From Tissierellia bacterium (GTDB taxonomy: Bacteria > Bacillota > Clostridia > Tissierellales > Peptoniphilaceae): DNA of 64,000 nt. The position numbers and the translations under genes are program-made. The notes under the pieces were generated by a model. The model made no database searches, had not been told where the DNA came from, and saw nothing but the letters and a program-made list of their open reading frames with translations. Where the stretch lies: contig JAUMWX010000003.1 in NCBI GenBank assembly GCA_030529425.1, forward strand, positions 1 through 64,000, read 5' to 3'. Within the stretch, counting starts at the first letter, position 1. Each line of letters begins with the position of its first letter. Positions 39,286-49,239 of the stretch are shown here, one piece after another.

Positions 39286-39844
39286 TATACTAAGAGTAGT
39301 TTTATATCCGATTTTTAAATTAATTTTCCGATTGCGTTTCAAAAATATGCCAAAGGATTTTGGTGATGATAAATTAATAATTTGTTCAAACCATGTACAT
39401 TTGTTGGATCCTCTTTTGTTGGCGGTAGCTTGTAAGAGAAAAATTCATTTTTTGGGTAAAAAAGAGCTTTTTAAGAATAAATTTTTCGGGAAAATTCTTC
39501 TTAAATTGTATGTTATTCCGGTTGATAGACAAGCAAGTGATATCAGAGCGATAAAATCCAGTTTGCAAGTACTAAAAAATAATCAAGTTTTAGGGATTTT
39601 TCCTGAAGGAACCAGAGTTAGCGATGTTTCAATTGAGAATATTAAAACAGGAATAGGATACTTGGCATACAAATCGGAATCAGACATTTTACCTATACAG
39701 ATAGTAGGGAAATATGGATTATTCAAAAGAATGGAATTGGTATTTAAGGAAAAAATAAAGACATCGGATTATTTGAATCTTCCAAAATCCGAGGCTTTTG
39801 AAGAGATAACAAAAGATGTTTACAATTCAATATATAACAAGTAA
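39275..39844 (+). CDS. plsC: 1-acyl-sn-glycerol-3-phosphate acyltransferase
   Basis: Second acyltransferase of phosphatidic acid synthesis, acting at the membrane. The 189 residues show the NHxxxxD box SNHVHLLDP (H40, D45) and the FPEGTR motif (around 109-114). A hydrophobic N-terminal segment anchors the protein. The following terminator ends this long operon; ispH, often next, is not present. Confidence 0.95.
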   Translation: MLYNILRVVLYPIFKLIFRLRFKNMPKDFGDDKLIICSNHVHLLDPLLLAVACKRKIHFLGKKELFKNKFFGKILLKLYVIPVDRQASDIRAIKSSLQVLKNNQVLGIFPEGTRVSDVSIENIKTGIGYLAYKSESDILPIQIVGKYGLFKRMELVFKEKIKTSDYLNLPKSEAFEEITKDVYNSIYNK

Positions 39845-39882
39845 AATGCTGTTTGAAATGTATGTTTTGATACAGCATTTTT
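39844..39882 (+). terminator. Terminator after plsC
   Basis: AAATGCTGT pairs with ACAGCATTT across a loop of about 19 bases, followed by TT. It ends the run that begins at efp or earlier. Confidence 0.65.
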
Positions 39883-39990
39883 GTTATTTATTTTTAATAT
39901 AAAAAATACTGTTAATATATTTTTACTATTTTGTAATAAATATTTCTAAAATTAAATATATGGTAAAATAATTCATATGTTGGAGGACTT

Positions 39991-40686
39991 ATGGAAAATT
40001 TTATAAAAGTTAGAAATCTGTATAAATACTATAAAATGGGAGATACGATTATTAAAGCTCTCGATGGTGTAAATATGGATTTAAATAGAGGAGACATAGT
40101 TTGTATAATCGGGACTTCAGGTTCAGGAAAATCAACATTGTTGAATGCTTTAGCCGGATTGGAAAAACCGTCAAAGGGAGACATAGAAATTGGCGGTATA
40201 AATATAACTAAATTAAACGAGTCAAAAGTTACAAAATTCAGGCAGCTTAATGTAGGATTCGTATTTCAATCCTATAACTTAATACCGACTTTATCAGCAT
40301 TGGAAAATGTCAGTTTGGGTTTAACATTTAAGGGAGTATCCAAAAGTAAAAGAAATGAATACTCTAAAAAAATTCTATATAAGGTTGGTTTAAAAGAGCG
40401 AATAAAACACAAACCTTCAGAATTGTCCGGAGGACAGCAACAAAGAGTCTCAATAGCTAGGGCATTTGTTGACTCCCCTAAAATTATTTTTGCAGATGAG
40501 CCGACCGGAAACTTGGATACCAATACGACAATTGAAATAATGGAATTAATGACTTCGTTGGCAAAAGAAAATAATCAAACTTTAATAATTGTTACACATG
40601 ACATTGAAATAACCAAATATGCAAATAAGATTTTGTATATGCGCGATGGAAAAATAGAAAAAATAGAAATAAAGGAGATTGTATGA
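39991..40686 (+). CDS. ABC transporter ATP-binding protein (MacB/LolD type)
   Basis: The 231-residue ATPase of a three-gene ABC cassette. It has Walker A GTSGSGKST (41-49), the Q-loop VFQSYNL, signature LSGGQQQRVSIARA, Walker B IIFADEPTGNLD, and the H-loop VTHD. These are characteristic of the MacB/LolD/FtsE group that works mechanically on extracytoplasmic partners rather than importing solutes. TTGGAGG precedes the ATG. It overlaps the next gene (ATGA). Confidence 0.95.
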   Translation: MENFIKVRNLYKYYKMGDTIIKALDGVNMDLNRGDIVCIIGTSGSGKSTLLNALAGLEKPSKGDIEIGGINITKLNESKVTKFRQLNVGFVFQSYNLIPTLSALENVSLGLTFKGVSKSKRNEYSKKILYKVGLKERIKHKPSELSGGQQQRVSIARAFVDSPKIIFADEPTGNLDTNTTIEIMELMTSLAKENNQTLIIVTHDIEITKYANKILYMRDGKIEKIEIKEIV

Positions 40687-41723
40687 CCGAATTAAATAAA
40701 GACATTCACTCTGAAAGTCAAGAGAATAAAGATGTGCAAACCGATAATAATGATCAAGGCAGTAAAGATGAGCAAAATGAGAACAAAACAAATGAAATTC
40801 CTCCTGTGGAGCAAGTAATTAAAAATAAACCGAAACTTATAATAGACAATTATGAACTGACACCGTCAATGCCTATGGCAGGACACAGTTTCACAATGAA
40901 TTTAAGTTTCTATAATACCAATAGTGAGTATTCTGTAAGAAACATTAAAATATCCCTATCGAGTGAATCGGGAACGGGGGCAAATGGTCAAACAATAGGA
41001 GGAACAGTTTTCTCACCTGTTAACAGTTCAAATACATTTTATATACCATATATCGCACCCGGAGATTCTATTGAAAAAACTATTAAAATGGCAGTTTTGC
41101 CAAATGCTGCAGCTCAAAACTACACTATTACCGCAACTTATGAATATGAAGATTATTTAGGAAACCCTTATACGGCTACAGAAACCGTTGGAGTGCCGGT
41201 AATTCAAGAAGCAAAAATAGGAACTTCTGAAGTAATTACTATGGGGCTTAACACATCCGAGCCTACAAATATTGATTTGGACTTTTTCAATTCAGGTAAG
41301 GATACCCTGTCAAATTTAATGATAAGAATTGAAGGAACAAATCTTGAAGTAATGGGAAATTCTACACAGTTTGTAGGAAATTTCAGCCCGGGAAGTTCTG
41401 AGCATTTTAGTGCCAGTGTCTTGGCTTTAGCTGAAGGGGAAGTTAACGGAAAAATAATTTTGTCATATGAGACTTCTACCGGTGAAGCTAAAAAATTAGA
41501 GAAAGAGTTTTCAACATTTGCGGTGAATACGACAAAGGAATTAGGTAATACAGGGAAAGACGGAATGAATTCGGAAATCGAAATTCACCCTAAAAACAAT
41601 CATTCTGCAAGCAATATAAATTACTCATATATTGGTGCAGGGTTGGCAATCCTTGTAATCATTTTAGCAGTTCTTTATAGGTATAAGAAAAAGAAGAAAG
41701 AAAATTTGGATTTAGAAATATGA
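40683..41723 (+). CDS. CARDB/S-layer-like accessory protein of the ABC cassette
   Basis: A 346-residue protein. Residues 1-48 are acidic, low-complexity (Asn, Asp, Gln, Lys) with no hydrophobic signal peptide. Residues 50-290 look like two or three beta-sandwich domains of the CARDB/COG1361 kind. A single hydrophobic helix (about 315-333) and a KKKKKE tail close it. Homologues between an ATPase and an FtsX-like permease usually carry an export signal, which is absent here. No upstream in-frame extension is possible because the ATPase stop overlaps its ATG. How the domain gets across the membrane is unclear. Confidence 0.7.
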   Translation: MTELNKDIHSESQENKDVQTDNNDQGSKDEQNENKTNEIPPVEQVIKNKPKLIIDNYELTPSMPMAGHSFTMNLSFYNTNSEYSVRNIKISLSSESGTGANGQTIGGTVFSPVNSSNTFYIPYIAPGDSIEKTIKMAVLPNAAAQNYTITATYEYEDYLGNPYTATETVGVPVIQEAKIGTSEVITMGLNTSEPTNIDLDFFNSGKDTLSNLMIRIEGTNLEVMGNSTQFVGNFSPGSSEHFSASVLALAEGEVNGKIILSYETSTGEAKKLEKEFSTFAVNTTKELGNTGKDGMNSEIEIHPKNNHSASNINYSYIGAGLAILVIILAVLYRYKKKKKENLDLEI

Positions 41724-43033
41724 AAATAATAGATATATTTATTCTAAGTCTCAGAAATCTTTTAAGGAGAAAACTTAGAACATTTTTAACTATGCTGAGT
41801 GTTATGATAGGAACATCTTCTATAGTACTAATGTTAAGTTTGGGATTTGCCATAAGTAAAAACAACAAAGATTTTATAGAGACAATGGGAGATCTGACAA
41901 CTATAAATGTGTATAATTCTGATAAAGGAATATTTGAGGAAAAAGAAATAGAAAGTAAAACTTCAAATAAAAACAAACTTAATGATCAAACAATTAAGAA
42001 AATTTCTGAAATTTCTAATGTAAAAGCAGTATTACCAAAGTTAGATGTTCCCAATATAGGTTTTATTAGCGGAAAAGCTCAAGGTTGGTCTCAGTTGATA
42101 GGAGTTGATCCCGGAAAACTTGAAGAATTCGGTATAAAAATAGAGGAGGGAAGACATCTTAAATCGGGAGATAAATTAGCCCTAATATTTACTAAAATAG
42201 AATTTGCAAGTACAAGCGGTAGAGAATATATACCTGTAGAAGTAAATCCTTTTAAAGATAAGGTTATTATGAGGCTTGGATATAAGGATGCAGGATTCAA
42301 TCCTGAAGAGAAATCTCGTAAAACATATATTGACTATAAACCTCAATTTGTTGGAAAAATTGAGACAAAAAATGATTTTGTTATGCCGATAGTTTATATA
42401 AACATTGATACCGCGAAAGATATTTATATTGATAATCACAGGATTATGAACGATACCCAAAAAAAGAAAATTCGTAAAGATATGATTGAATATACGGGGG
42501 TGGATGTTAAGGTAACAGACATACAATATGTAAGAGAAGTACAGAAAGAAATTGACGAGATGGGTTTTAGAACGAGCAGTTTGGTAGAAATTTCTGAAGG
42601 TGCAGATAAAGAAAATAGAAATATTCAAACAATTCTCGGGGGAATAGGTGCGGTAGCTCTGGTAGTTGCAGCAATCGGAATAGCCAATACCATGATTATG
42701 AGCATTTATGAAAGAAGCAAGGAAATAGGAGTAATGAAAGTAATAGGTGCATCAATATCCAACATTAGAAATATTTTCTTATTTGAAGCGGGATTGATAG
42801 GATTTTCAGGGGGATTACTGGGAATAATAGTGAGTATATTTGTCTCAAATTTTCTAAACTCGCAATTTGGAAACATAGACGGGTTTGGACAATCAACAAT
42901 TTCATTTATACCAAACTGGTTATTGTTTACCGCATCAATTTTTTCAGCATTTATCGGAATAATTTCAGGATATTTTCCGGCAGTCAAAGCAACAAAAATT
43001 TCTGCAATTGAGGCAATTAGAACAAATGGATAA
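41720..43033 (+). CDS. ABC transporter permease (FtsX/MacB type)
   Basis: The 437-residue membrane subunit. The first membrane segment (about 20-44) follows the cytoplasmic helix with RRKLRTFLT. A large extracellular MacB_PCD-type domain (45-300) comes next, then three membrane segments. The conserved ERSKEIGVMKVIGAS (around 333-347) coupling loop and the C-terminal PAVKATKISAIEAIRTNG segment are family marks. With the two previous genes it forms a tripartite-like system; the substrate is unknown. Confidence 0.92.
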   Translation: MKIIDIFILSLRNLLRRKLRTFLTMLSVMIGTSSIVLMLSLGFAISKNNKDFIETMGDLTTINVYNSDKGIFEEKEIESKTSNKNKLNDQTIKKISEISNVKAVLPKLDVPNIGFISGKAQGWSQLIGVDPGKLEEFGIKIEEGRHLKSGDKLALIFTKIEFASTSGREYIPVEVNPFKDKVIMRLGYKDAGFNPEEKSRKTYIDYKPQFVGKIETKNDFVMPIVYINIDTAKDIYIDNHRIMNDTQKKKIRKDMIEYTGVDVKVTDIQYVREVQKEIDEMGFRTSSLVEISEGADKENRNIQTILGGIGAVALVVAAIGIANTMIMSIYERSKEIGVMKVIGASISNIRNIFLFEAGLIGFSGGLLGIIVSIFVSNFLNSQFGNIDGFGQSTISFIPNWLLFTASIFSAFIGIISGYFPAVKATKISAIEAIRTNG

Positions 43034-43070
43034 TTAAATTCTAAATATAGTTGTAAAAATTACAAAACCT

Positions 43071-43099
43071 TTGCAAAATCCCTTAAAGTGTAATACAAT
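43071..43099 (+). promoter_or_regulatory. Promoter of rpsA
   Basis: TTGCAA at 43071-43076 and TACAAT at 43094-43099 with a 17-bp spacer; the ATG is 55 bases downstream. Confidence 0.75.
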
Positions 43100-43154
43100 A
43101 GACATATTAGTATAGGTTTATTACTATACTTTATTTTTAGGAGGAAGTCACAGA

Positions 43155-44375
43155 ATGGACAATTTTAGCAATGAAGAATTTATGGAACAGGTAAAAGACA
43201 GTATGATAAGAATTTATCCTAAAGACATAGTAAAAGGAAAAGTTATCAATGTAAAAGATAACGAAGTTTTTGTGGATATTAAATATCGTGCTGACGGAAT
43301 TATCAAACTGGACGAAATGTCTAAAGATGAAGCGGCAGATCCGACTAAAGCTTTTTATGAAGGTCAGGAAGTTGATGTTTTCGTTATTAAATTAGATGAC
43401 GGAGAAGGAAATGTATCTTTATCAACAGCTAGAGTACAAGGACTTAAAAATTGGCAAAAGCTTCTTAAGGCATTTGAAGACAACGATGTTGTAAAAGCGG
43501 TTGTAACAGGTGAAAACACCGGCGGTCTAGTGGTTAACGTTATGGGTATAAACGGTTTTATTCCTGCTTCACAAATCACTACTTATTTCGTAAAAAACTT
43601 TAAACAATTCTTAGATAAGGAATTGGAATGTAGAATTTTGAGCATTGATGAGAAGAAAAAGAGAGTGGTTTTGTCTAGTAGAATATTACAAGAAGAGACT
43701 CTTGATAAAATTTGGGAAAACCTGGTACCTGAAGCTACGGTAAAGGGTAAGGTTGTAAGAATGGTTGACTTCGGTGCATTTGTAGATCTTGGTGGAGTTG
43801 ATGGTCTAATTCATGTTTCAGATATTTCTTGGGACAGAATTGAAAAACCGGCTGATGTTTTAGAAATCGGACAAGAAGTTGAAGTTAAAATTCTAAAAGC
43901 AAACAGAGAAAAGAATAGAGTATCTCTTGGTCTAAAACAATTAACTGAAAAGCCTTTTGAAGTATTCAAGAGAGATAATAAAGTAGGGGATGTTGTTAAG
44001 GGTGAGGTTGTAAATTTATTAGATTTTGGAGCGTTCTTAAAGCTTAAAGAAGGTGTTGAAGGTTTGATCCATGTTTCTCAAGTAAGCAATGAACATGTTG
44101 AAAAACCATCAGATGTCTTAAACTTGGGACAAGAAGTTGAAGTTAAAATATTGGAAATTGATGATGAAAATCAAAGAATTTCATTAAGTATCAGAGCCTT
44201 AATGCAACCAATTGAGACAGTTAAAGAAAACAAGAAACTAGTTGAAAAAGCACATGCTCCTAAAAAAGAAAAAGTTGAAAGAGAACATGTAGAAAAAAAT
44301 GAACCTAGTGTAGAAGAAGAAAATGCATTCGGTTCAAATCTTGGAGAACTTCTTGACGGACTAAACTTAGATTAA
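43155..44375 (+). CDS. rpsA: 30S ribosomal protein S1 homologue
   Basis: RNA-binding protein of 406 residues with four S1 domains. They are visible as repeats starting KGKVINVKDNEVFVDI, KAVVTGENTGGLVVNV, KGKVVRMVDFGAFVDL and KGEVVNLLDFGAFLKL. The acidic, Lys-rich C-terminal tail is of low complexity. Low-GC Gram-positives have this shortened four-domain form, not always firmly ribosome-bound. GGAGGAAG is the ribosome site. It is monocistronic between its own promoter and terminator. Confidence 0.94.
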   Translation: MDNFSNEEFMEQVKDSMIRIYPKDIVKGKVINVKDNEVFVDIKYRADGIIKLDEMSKDEAADPTKAFYEGQEVDVFVIKLDDGEGNVSLSTARVQGLKNWQKLLKAFEDNDVVKAVVTGENTGGLVVNVMGINGFIPASQITTYFVKNFKQFLDKELECRILSIDEKKKRVVLSSRILQEETLDKIWENLVPEATVKGKVVRMVDFGAFVDLGGVDGLIHVSDISWDRIEKPADVLEIGQEVEVKILKANREKNRVSLGLKQLTEKPFEVFKRDNKVGDVVKGEVVNLLDFGAFLKLKEGVEGLIHVSQVSNEHVEKPSDVLNLGQEVEVKILEIDDENQRISLSIRALMQPIETVKENKKLVEKAHAPKKEKVEREHVEKNEPSVEEENAFGSNLGELLDGLNLD

Positions 44376-44385
44376 TAATAACACC

Positions 44386-44413
44386 AAAAGGGAGAGGTAA
44401 CTCTCCTTTTTTT
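44386..44413 (+). terminator. Terminator after rpsA
   Basis: AAGGGAGAG pairs with CTCTCCTTT around loop GTAA, with a run of seven Ts. Confidence 0.9.
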
Positions 44414-44425
44414 GTAAGGGGTAAA

Positions 44426-45325
44426 ATGAAAAAATATATTAAAAATAAGTATTTTGCAGTTTTTACTGCTCTTATTGCCATGTTTTTATGGGGATCGGCA
44501 TTTCCTGTATTAAAACTTACAAATGAAGAGTTGCAAATAGCCCAAAGTGATTACTACAGTAAAATTTACATTGCAGGACTGAGATTTTTGCTTTCCGGAA
44601 TTATTGTATTCGTTCTTATGTTATTTATAGACAAAAAATCAGTTCCTCAATTGGTGTCAAATTTGCCATTTTTATTCACTTTAGGACTTTTATCGGTATC
44701 GATAGCATATTTCTTTTTTTATATAGGCGTTGGGAACACATCAGGGATGAAGTCTGCAATATTGACCTCATCCTCTTCATTTTTTGTAGTAATTTTTTCA
44801 CATTTTATATTAAAAAATGAAGAAATAAATAAAAAGAAAGTTTTTGCAATATTTATCGGAATGATAGGTATTATAGTATTGAATATAGACAAAGGTTTCG
44901 ATTTTAATTTTAAATGGGACGGAGAGTTTTTTATAATAATTAATTCAATAGTTTCAGCACTGTCTACAATATATGTAAAAAAATACGGAACCAATATATC
45001 CGCCTTAGTAAAAACCGCCGGTCAAATGCTTATAGGGTCAGTTATATTGATAGCGGTAGGGTACTTGGGACTTAGTCAAAGATTAATCTTCACGCCGAAT
45101 TCAGTACTTTTAATATTCTATGCCTCAATAATATCTTCCGTAGCTTTTATTTTATGGTATTATTTGCTATCGGAATACAAAGCCAGTGAAATCACTTTTT
45201 TGAGATTATTCATTCCGTTTTTTGGAACAATTCTTAGCGGAATATTACTTAATGAGAATTTAAATATATCTATATTTTTAGGACTATTATTTGTTATAAT
45301 TGGTATTATCGTTGTAAACAAATAA
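44426..45325 (+). CDS. EamA/DMT-family transporter
   Basis: A 299-residue membrane protein with about ten hydrophobic segments, made of two EamA half-repeats, the first starting FTALIAMFLWGSAFPVLK. DMT exporters move amino acids and other metabolites; the substrate here is unknown. It begins 12 bases after the rpsA terminator, so it may depend on read-through. TAAGGGG precedes the ATG. Confidence 0.88.
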   Translation: MKKYIKNKYFAVFTALIAMFLWGSAFPVLKLTNEELQIAQSDYYSKIYIAGLRFLLSGIIVFVLMLFIDKKSVPQLVSNLPFLFTLGLLSVSIAYFFFYIGVGNTSGMKSAILTSSSSFFVVIFSHFILKNEEINKKKVFAIFIGMIGIIVLNIDKGFDFNFKWDGEFFIIINSIVSALSTIYVKKYGTNISALVKTAGQMLIGSVILIAVGYLGLSQRLIFTPNSVLLIFYASIISSVAFILWYYLLSEYKASEITFLRLFIPFFGTILSGILLNENLNISIFLGLLFVIIGIIVVNK

Positions 45326-45344
45326 AATTAATTGTGGAGGACAC

Positions 45345-46652
45345 ATGAAATATAAAATTATCACTTATGGATGTCAGGCTAATGAGCATGATTCAGAGAG
45401 AATTGCTTTCATACTTGAAAAGCTTGGATATTCAAAAACAGAAAAAGAAGTTGATGCAGACTTTATTGTATACAATACATGTTTGATTAGAGAAAATGCA
45501 GAATTAAAAGTATTCGGCCACTTGGGAGCAATCAAAAAACTGAAAAGAGAAAAACCGGAAATGATTGTTGCGGTGAGTGGTTGCATGATGCAAACCGGTG
45601 AAGCTAAAGATGTAATCAGGGAAAAATATCCTCATGTTGACATCATTTTCGGAACAGGTAATATCGATAAGTTGCCTGAACTTATATCTCTTCACAAAAG
45701 CACAAATCAACTGGTCGTTGATATCGACAAGTATATGGATGACAATACATTCGGATACTCAAGAAATCATACTTTTTCGGCATATGTAAATATAATGACG
45801 GGATGTAATAATTTCTGTACTTACTGTGTTGTTCCCTATGCAAGAGGAAGAGAGGTATCAAGACCGGTTGAGGATATAATCGAGGAAATAAAAGAACTTG
45901 CAGATTCAGGGTATAAGGAAGTAACACTGTTGGGACAAAATGTAAATTCGTATGGAAAAGATATAGGAACTACATTCCCTGAATTATTATATGAAATTGA
46001 CAAACATGTTAAAAATCTTCCTATCTTAAGATTTATGACATCACATCCGAAAGACTTGTCAGATGAGCTGATTGAAGCGATGAGCAAGATAGATATGATT
46101 GCTAAACATTTCCATTTACCGCTACAATCAGGCAGTACAAAAGTCCTTAAGGAGATGAACAGAAAGTATTCAAGTGATCATTACCTTGTATTAGTTAGAA
46201 AACTAAGAGAAAAAATGCCTGATATTTCAATTACTACTGATATAATTGTAGGATTTCCGGGTGAAACTGAAGAAGACAATCAAATGACAATAGACATCTG
46301 TAAAGAAGTTGAATTTGATAATGCTTTTACTTTTATTTACTCTATGAGACCGGGTACACCTGCGGCTGAAAGAAAAGATCAGGTAAATGAAAAAGATAAA
46401 TCGAGACGATTCAACGAATTGTTGAAAGTTATTTATCCGATATTTAATAAAAAAAATAAACAGGAACTTGGAAAGATTCATTCTGTATTATTAGAATCAG
46501 TAAGCAAGAATAATGAAGAAATGATATCAGGAAGAACCTTGAGTAATAAATTGGTTCATGTAAAGGCCAATAAAGACCTTATAGGTAATATAGTTAAAGT
46601 AAAAATAACAAAACATACATCATTTACGTTAGAGGGTGAATTAATTGATTAA
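45345..46652 (+). CDS. miaB: tRNA-2-methylthio-N6-dimethylallyladenosine synthase
   Basis: Radical SAM methylthiotransferase adding the ms2 group to i6A37. The 435 residues have the N-terminal MTTase domain with cluster cysteines C10, C46 and C80, the radical SAM motif C154, C158 and C161, and a C-terminal TRAM domain (about 370-435). It acts after MiaA, encoded further down, so both steps of ms2i6A formation are in this segment. GGAGG precedes the ATG. Confidence 0.97.
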   Translation: MKYKIITYGCQANEHDSERIAFILEKLGYSKTEKEVDADFIVYNTCLIRENAELKVFGHLGAIKKLKREKPEMIVAVSGCMMQTGEAKDVIREKYPHVDIIFGTGNIDKLPELISLHKSTNQLVVDIDKYMDDNTFGYSRNHTFSAYVNIMTGCNNFCTYCVVPYARGREVSRPVEDIIEEIKELADSGYKEVTLLGQNVNSYGKDIGTTFPELLYEIDKHVKNLPILRFMTSHPKDLSDELIEAMSKIDMIAKHFHLPLQSGSTKVLKEMNRKYSSDHYLVLVRKLREKMPDISITTDIIVGFPGETEEDNQMTIDICKEVEFDNAFTFIYSMRPGTPAAERKDQVNEKDKSRRFNELLKVIYPIFNKKNKQELGKIHSVLLESVSKNNEEMISGRTLSNKLVHVKANKDLIGNIVKVKITKHTSFTLEGELID

Positions 46653-49239
46653 TATAGATGTGAGTAAACTTACTCCTATGATGCAACAATATATGAAAAT
46701 TAAAAATGAAAATAAAGATTGCATAGTTTTTTATAGACTTGGTGACTTTTATGAAATGTTTTTTGATGATGCCATAACTGCATCCAGGGAGTTGGAACTT
46801 GCACTGACAGGAAGGGACTGTGGATTGGAGGAAAGAGCTCCCATGTGTGGTGTTCCTCACCATGTTTCGGATATTTATCTAAACAGATTAGTGAATAAGG
46901 GGTATAAAGTTGCTCTAGTAGACCAAATAGAAGATCCTAAACAAGCAAAAGGTATAGTGAAGAGAGGAATAACACGAATTTTCAGCCCAGGTACTTTAAT
47001 TGATCTTGATGGAAATAACACGGATAATAATTTTTTGCTCAGCATATATAAATCAAATAATTTATTCGGTATAAGCTATATAGATGTGACAACCGGAGAG
47101 CTAAATACTACGGAAATTGAAGACTCAATTAATTCCGAGAGAGAATTATTGGATTTTATTGTAAAAGTGAATCCGAGAGAAATAATCTGCAATAAAAATA
47201 TTCTTTTCAATACTTTTGATAATTTTGTGAAAATGCGAAATATTTTCTTTTCAAAGATCGATATATCTAATATTGAAATTGCCGATGCACTTCAAAACAT
47301 AAAAAACTTAACAAATAATGTTAAAATTCAAGATATTAAAAATAAATATCTTGCTGTTCTTTCAACTTCATACTTGCTGGATTATATATACTTATTCAGA
47401 GAAGAAAAACTTAGTCATATAACTTCAATAAAATTTATTCGACACAATAAATTTATGAAATTGGATGCAAGCACAAGAGAAAATCTCGAGCTTCATAGAA
47501 ACTTGTTTGACGGATCAAAAAAATTTACATTGCTTAGTATTTTAGACAAAGCTAAAACTCCGATGGGATCCAGAAAAATTAATTCCTGGATTGAGTTTCC
47601 TTTAGTAGATAAAAAAAGTATCGAATACAGACTTAATATTGTAGAGTACTTTGTAAAAAACAGTTTATACATGAATGATCTGATTTCTTTTCTTAGCAAA
47701 ATATATGATTTAGAGAGAATTTTAGGTAAAATAGCTTATTCGCGTGTCAACGCAAGGGATCTATTGGTATTAAAAAACTCTTTGGAATATATTCCCAATA
47801 TTAAAAAAGAGCTATTGAAGTGCCAAAATGAAAGTATTACAGAGCTTGCAAAGAATATAGATGACTTGGAAGATATTTACAATTTGATTGAGAATTCCAT
47901 ATTGGAAGATTCACCTATCCAAATCACTGAGGGGAATCTGATAAAAGTTGGATTCAGCAATGAGTTGGATAGACTTAAAGACTCATCCTTTAAAGGTAAA
48001 ATAGATCTGGTTAATTATGAAAATAAATTAAAAGAAGATACCGGTATTAAGAATTTGAGGATTTCATATAATAAAAACACCGGTTACTATATTGAACTTA
48101 CAAAATCAAACATAGGCTCGGCTCCATCATATTTTATCAGAAGACAAACATTGAAAAATGCGGAAAGATATATTACAGAGGAGCTGAATATGATCTCCGA
48201 CATGATTTTAGGAGGTCAAACAGAAACCGTTGAATTGGAGTATAAAATTTTTAATGAAATAAAGAGCGAAATAGCAGATAATTCTTTAAGAATAAAAAAT
48301 ACTGCCGACATCATTGCAAATGTTGATGCCCTACTTGCTTTTGCATTTGTAGCAAAACAAAATGACTACTCCATGCCGGTTTTAAATGAAAGCGGAATTA
48401 TCGAAATTATTGACGGAAGACATCCGGTTATCGAGAATACAATTGGAAAGAATTTATTCATTTCAAACAATACAAGCATAGGAAGAAATAAAAAAGTTAT
48501 TCAAATAATAACCGGTCCGAATATGGCGGGAAAATCAACTTATATGAGACAGGTTGCACTAATTATTATAATGGCCCAAATCGGATCTTTTGTACCTGCA
48601 AGAGCCTGTGATTTATCAATCTCAGACGCTTTATTCTCAAGAATAGGAGCCTCTGATAACCTGGCAAAGGGAGATTCCACTTTTATGGTTGAAATGAAAG
48701 AAATGAGCAATATAATTACAAATGCAACCAAAAACAGCTTTGTTATATTAGATGAAGTAGGCAGGGGAACGAGTACAAATGACGGATACAGCATTGCGAA
48801 AGCAATCGTTGAATATATGAGTAAGCACATTAAATGTAAAACTCTATTTGCTACACATTACCATGAATTAACATCTCTTGAATCATCACTGTCAAATCTA
48901 GAAAACCTTAAAGTTGACATAAGTGAAGAAGGTGGAAACTTAATTTTCCTTAGAAAAATAATGAAGGGTAAAACTGATAGAAGTTATGGAATTGAAGTTG
49001 CAAAACTGTCAGGGCTGCCTGACGAAATTATATTAAGAGCAAGTCATATTTTATCAAACATTGATGAAATCGATAAACCTAAACCTAAAAAAAATACGCA
49101 AAAAACAATTTTTAACCTTGATCAGGAATTATTTATTCGTGAAGTTTCAAACCTAAATGTCGACGAGATGACTCCTAGAGAGGGGCTTAATAAATTGTAT
49201 TACCTAAATCAAAAAGCGGGTGATTTATTAAATGATTAA
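46645..49239 (+). CDS. mutS: DNA mismatch repair protein MutS
   Basis: Recognises mismatches and starts repair. The 864 residues have the N-terminal mismatch-reading motif in DFYEMFFDDA (Phe-x-Glu), connector and clamp domains, and the ATPase with Walker A GPNMAGKS (624-631) and a Walker B LDEVGRGTS. The TTG start at 46645 has GAGGGTG six bases upstream and gives the usual LTPMMQQY beginning. It overlaps miaB by 8 bases and mutL by 8. Confidence 0.97.
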   Translation: MINIDVSKLTPMMQQYMKIKNENKDCIVFYRLGDFYEMFFDDAITASRELELALTGRDCGLEERAPMCGVPHHVSDIYLNRLVNKGYKVALVDQIEDPKQAKGIVKRGITRIFSPGTLIDLDGNNTDNNFLLSIYKSNNLFGISYIDVTTGELNTTEIEDSINSERELLDFIVKVNPREIICNKNILFNTFDNFVKMRNIFFSKIDISNIEIADALQNIKNLTNNVKIQDIKNKYLAVLSTSYLLDYIYLFREEKLSHITSIKFIRHNKFMKLDASTRENLELHRNLFDGSKKFTLLSILDKAKTPMGSRKINSWIEFPLVDKKSIEYRLNIVEYFVKNSLYMNDLISFLSKIYDLERILGKIAYSRVNARDLLVLKNSLEYIPNIKKELLKCQNESITELAKNIDDLEDIYNLIENSILEDSPIQITEGNLIKVGFSNELDRLKDSSFKGKIDLVNYENKLKEDTGIKNLRISYNKNTGYYIELTKSNIGSAPSYFIRRQTLKNAERYITEELNMISDMILGGQTETVELEYKIFNEIKSEIADNSLRIKNTADIIANVDALLAFAFVAKQNDYSMPVLNESGIIEIIDGRHPVIENTIGKNLFISNNTSIGRNKKVIQIITGPNMAGKSTYMRQVALIIIMAQIGSFVPARACDLSISDALFSRIGASDNLAKGDSTFMVEMKEMSNIITNATKNSFVILDEVGRGTSTNDGYSIAKAIVEYMSKHIKCKTLFATHYHELTSLESSLSNLENLKVDISEEGGNLIFLRKIMKGKTDRSYGIEVAKLSGLPDEIILRASHILSNIDEIDKPKPKKNTQKTIFNLDQELFIREVSNLNVDEMTPREGLNKLYYLNQKAGDLLND

